Source: Chlamydiales bacterium
GTDB taxonomy: Bacteria; Chlamydiota; Chlamydiia; Chlamydiales; FEN-1388
Length of the DNA: 7,839 nucleotides
Assembly (NCBI GenBank): GCA_021372185.1
Contig: JAJFUY010000044.1
Location: 1 to 7,839 of the forward strand
Direction of reading: 5' to 3'
The notes below the pieces were generated by a model, which saw nothing but the letters and a program-made list of their open reading frames with translations, made no database searches and was not told the DNA's origin. The position numbers were made by a program, and so were the translations under genes. Shown here piece after piece: positions 6,024 to 7,839 of this stretch (its first letter is position 1; the number at the start of each line of letters is the position of its first letter).

Positions 6024-6060
6024 CATAAAAATACTTTTCGTTGACACTCAAAAATTGACA
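6010..6060 (-). promoter_or_regulatory. Overlapping inverted repeats upstream of the collagen-like gene (possible operator)
   Basis: GTGTCAAC (6017-6024) and GTTGACAC (6040-6047) are exact inverse copies with centres 23 bp apart. CGAAAA (6010-6015) and TTTTCG (6035-6040) form a second inverse pair interleaved with the first. A third TTGACA lies at 6055-6060. One arm contains the candidate -35. The layout suits a dimeric DNA-binding regulator, though no regulator is identified. Confidence 0.45.
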
Positions 6061-6075
6061 TGGCTCAGAGGCCAT
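6050..6075 (-). terminator. Weak candidate terminator after the LplA-family gene
   Basis: On the minus strand ATGGC (6071-6075) pairs with GCCAT (6060-6064) around a 6-nt loop, and UUUUU follows after a gap (6050-6054). The stem is only 5 bp and the U-run is not adjacent, so function is doubtful. Read-through from the LplA-family gene into the collagen-like gene is possible. Confidence 0.25.
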
Positions 6076-6109
6076 AAAAGCGCCTCAAGACATACTCTAA
6101 AATTGTATT

Positions 6110-6802
6110 TTACTGACCTAGAATTTTTTGCAAATGCTGCTGCAAGCTAGCTTTAAGAAGGGGTCGGAATGTAGCTGAAATGTCATCTTTTTGAGCAAAC
6201 AAACTTCCTGTAAACCTTTTTAGTTTTGGAAGAATGATGTCACTATCTATCAAATTACCCTCAATCTTTGCCCATGAAGGCATGGTCAAAAATAATGAGC
6301 ATTGATGAATCATGCAGCGCTTATTTTTGCGCTGAGCCGCTCCCCCTACTTTTTTGGAGCCTAGTAAAATATCGTAGTGGGTGGGATTTGCCATACACAA
6401 CTCATCTATAACGCCATGGATACTTGCACTCTGGAGTAGCAGGTTACAATCTGGAAGTATAACTCGTATAGCATCAACCACTTGTGAATTTATCATTTTA
6501 TATCGTTCTACGGCCGTCAAATTCACCAAAGAACATGTAAGCGGCAGCGCAAGCGTAAAAGAAAAGTCATTTTCATGAAAAATAAGGCCACCGCCGGTTG
6601 GGCGACGCGCGATATTTTGAGGAAGGGTTCTTAGCCAAGAGTCAGGCTTAATAAAGTAGCCATAGGTTATAGCGTCGCTCGACCACTCATAAAATCTCAA
6701 AAAAGGATGGGTGACACCCTCTTCAAGAAGATCAGTATCAAACTGCATATGCTCTTGCGCAGTTTTTTTGCCGCTATCTAGTAGTATAAGTTTATCGCAC
6801 AA
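6110..6802 (-). CDS. lplA: Lipoate-protein ligase A / octanoyltransferase family protein
   Basis: The 230-residue protein belongs to the LplA/LipB/LipM fold, which attaches lipoyl or octanoyl groups to carrier lysines such as that of GcvH. It shows LRFYEWSSDAITYGYF (35-50), the RRPTGGG loop at 66-72 with H76, and GSKKVGGAAQRK (148-159), where the lysine is the usual catalytic one. At 230 residues it has only the catalytic domain and lacks the C-terminal accessory domain of two-domain LplA. Cys136 falls where LipM and LipL enzymes carry their catalytic cysteine, so an octanoyltransferase or amidotransferase role is an alternative. It starts at TTG 6802: the frame is closed by an in-frame TAA seven codons upstream, no ATG or GTG is available between, and the next ATG (6748) would remove family-conserved sequence. 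It overlaps the upstream gene by 11 bases, implying coupled translation. Confidence 0.88.
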   Translation of the reverse strand: MCDKLILLDSGKKTAQEHMQFDTDLLEEGVTHPFLRFYEWSSDAITYGYFIKPDSWLRTLPQNIARRPTGGGLIFHENDFSFTLALPLTCSLVNLTAVERYKMINSQVVDAIRVILPDCNLLLQSASIHGVIDELCMANPTHYDILLGSKKVGGAAQRKNKRCMIHQCSLFLTMPSWAKIEGNLIDSDIILPKLKRFTGSLFAQKDDISATFRPLLKASLQQHLQKILGQ

Positions 6803-7346
6803 GGATCTGGTGCCATTCTTCTTTTAGTCTGTCGCCAAAAACGTAGCCATGCTTTTTTAATTCATGAGTATGCGGATCATTTGGCTGCAACACATACATA
6901 GCTCGCTCTTCTGCCCAGCCTATTACTAAATAGCGCGTGTCAGCCTGCAAGGGAAGAGTGTCGGCATCGGCTGTTGGATCGGCAAAGATGGCATGAACTT
7001 CTTGCCCATCTAAACTGAGGTAGAGTAAACCAACAAGCCCTGAAATGCAAAGATCCTGACTTACCAAGCCCGTTTCAATAGGTGGGCATAAAATCTGATC
7101 AAAGCCAAAGCGTAAAAAAGTTTTATGTGTAAGCTGAGAGGCAAGTTTTGCAAGCCGAGTCATATGCGTGATGGCTTTTACAGGCTTTATAGTGTGTGAG
7201 AGATCTCTTGCTTGTACATGCACCTTCTTTAAAGCATCAACGAGCGACTTATGCTCTACATCAGATAGCAGACCATCAAATTCGATGTAGTGATTTTGCT
7301 CAAAAAAGAAATGCTGTTCGCGGCTTATACTATATTTCATATTCAT
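6792..7346 (-). CDS. CT296-like PhyH-fold protein, probably without the iron triad
   Basis: A 184-residue protein that opens like phytanoyl-CoA dioxygenase (PhyH) family members: EQHFFFEQNHYIEFDGLLSDVE at 10-31. It ends with HELKKHGYVFGDRLKEEWHQIL (161-182), also PhyH-like. The central HxD and distal His that bind Fe(II) in active enzymes are not evident. In this it resembles the chlamydial CT296 family, whose structure is reported as a 2-oxoglutarate oxygenase-like fold without conserved metal ligands; I recall that link from memory. There is no signal peptide. Two ATGs are possible, 7346 and 7340 (MNMKYS); neither has a clear SD, and the leader would be short. It is first in a two-gene unit with the LplA-family gene and divergent from rnc, as CT296 lies beside rnc in Chlamydia. 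Its function is unknown. Confidence 0.75.
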   Translation of the reverse strand: MNMKYSISREQHFFFEQNHYIEFDGLLSDVEHKSLVDALKKVHVQARDLSHTIKPVKAITHMTRLAKLASQLTHKTFLRFGFDQILCPPIETGLVSQDLCISGLVGLLYLSLDGQEVHAIFADPTADADTLPLQADTRYLVIGWAEERAMYVLQPNDPHTHELKKHGYVFGDRLKEEWHQILVR

Positions 7347-7365
7347 CTTGTGGGTAACAAAAGAG

Positions 7366-7396
7366 TATTGTACCCTTAACCACTATGAAATTCCAA
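7366..7396 (-). promoter_or_regulatory. Promoter of the PhyH-like/LplA unit with overlapping divergent -10
   Basis: On the minus strand TTGGAA (7391-7396) and TACAAT (7367-7372) are 18 bases apart, a fair sigma-70-type promoter. Its -35 lies inside the first codons of rnc and transcription would start near 7360, leaving a leader of about 14 bases. The same bases read on the plus strand give TATTGT (7366-7371), the best -10 for rnc, with only a weak -35 (TTCATC at 7342-7347). Confidence 0.45.
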
Positions 7397-7839
7397 GAGC
7401 TTTTTTCACATATATCGGATATTGAAACACGTTTAGGGTATACTTTTACTCAAAAAGAACTACTCGTACGGGCATTTGTTCACAGATCTTTCTTAAACGA
7501 AAATAAAGATATCCCCTGCTTTGACAATGAACGCCTTGAATTCTTGGGAGACTCAGTATTAAATTTTTTAGTTGCTGAATACTTATATAGAACGCTTCCA
7601 AATGAACCAGAAGGTAAACTCTCTTCCCTCCGTTCTAATGCCGTATCAAGCACCGCCTGCACACGCTATTTTGAGCAGCTGAATCTTCAAGAGTTTATGC
7701 TAGTAGGCCGAGGCGAAGAAATCCAGGCCGGAAAAGGCGGCAGAAGCTCAATTGTGGCCGATATGTTTGAAGCATTGCTTGGAGCTATATTCCTAGATGG
7801 TGGCACAGACAAAACGCGTGCTTTTTTTATGGGCCACTT
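7385..7839 (+). CDS. rnc: Ribonuclease III, 5' part (runs off window end)
   Basis: The first 151 codons of RNase III, the double-stranded RNA endonuclease that processes rRNA precursors and some mRNAs. The signature NERLEFLGDSVL is at residues 48-59, with E49, E52 and D56 in the positions of the E. coli metal and catalytic site. The second acidic cluster ADMFEALLGAIFLDGG (125-140) supplies D126 and E129. HRSFLNE (33-39) and the EGKLSSLR segment (76-83) are also family-typical. The catalytic domain is essentially complete; the C-terminal double-stranded RNA-binding domain lies beyond the window. ATG 7385 has no visible Shine-Dalgarno sequence, and upstream in-frame codons reach a stop without another good start. 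It is the only plus-strand gene here, divergent from the CT296-like gene with a 38-base gap. Confidence 0.95.
   Translation, partial: MKFQELFSHISDIETRLGYTFTQKELLVRAFVHRSFLNENKDIPCFDNERLEFLGDSVLNFLVAEYLYRTLPNEPEGKLSSLRSNAVSSTACTRYFEQLNLQEFMLVGRGEEIQAGKGGRSSIVADMFEALLGAIFLDGGTDKTRAFFMGH

Noticed and set aside
7480..7662. Minus-strand 60-residue open frame
   Set aside because: It is antisense to the catalytic domain of rnc, which has clear family motifs in the plus frame.
1..7839. Prophage, insertion sequence, toxin-antitoxin or defence system
   Set aside because: No transposase, integrase, nuclease/helicase defence signature or small toxin/antitoxin pair is visible; the genes are housekeeping or envelope types, apart from the collagen-like protein.

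Overview
The window looks like part of a chromosome of a member of the Chlamydiota, probably an environmental (amoeba-associated) lineage rather than Chlamydia itself. I infer this from protein resemblance recalled without any search: the partial RNase III reads like chlamydial Rnc, the gene beside it resembles the chlamydial CT296 family (PhyH-like fold), and a glycine cleavage H protein and a LplA-type protein lie within one short stretch. Base composition is moderately AT-rich throughout, with no tRNA, rRNA, insertion sequence, integrase or CRISPR array. Confidence in the phylum is about 0.65.

Layout. Positions 1-151 are non-coding and hold a compact set of palindromic and tandem repeats plus a perfect four-run G-quadruplex motif. 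Positions 152-3506 hold a tight three-gene minus-strand operon: a 799-residue membrane-anchored PpiD/SurA-like protein, a 212-residue protein resembling a CBM9-like beta-sandwich, and gcvH. The first two genes share one base (TAATG) and the last two are 11 bases apart. A sigma-70-type promoter (TTGATA-16-TAGTAT) lies just upstream. Positions 3576-5919 hold one large gene for a secreted, cysteine-rich protein with a collagen-like stalk and a beta-helix-like domain, followed by a textbook intrinsic terminator. The 190-base gap 5920-6109 carries its strong Shine-Dalgarno sequence, a candidate promoter and overlapping inverted repeats. Positions 6110-7346 hold a minus-strand pair, the CT296-like PhyH-fold protein and a single-domain lipoate ligase/octanoyltransferase-family protein, overlapping by 11 bases. 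Divergent from these, rnc starts at 7385 and runs off the window end.

Functional reading. gcvH and the LplA-family gene form an acceptor/enzyme pair for lipoyl metabolism, although they sit in different operons. The chaperone-like and CBM9-like genes would not normally be expected with gcvH. The most unusual object is the collagen/beta-helix protein: 29 cysteines remain after the likely signal peptide, and a roughly 230-residue cysteine-free Ser/His- then Lys-rich segment interrupts the C-terminal half. Its control region is the most structured intergenic stretch. The other notable signal is a perfect 15-bp inverted repeat with a 4-nt loop inside the start of the 212-residue gene.
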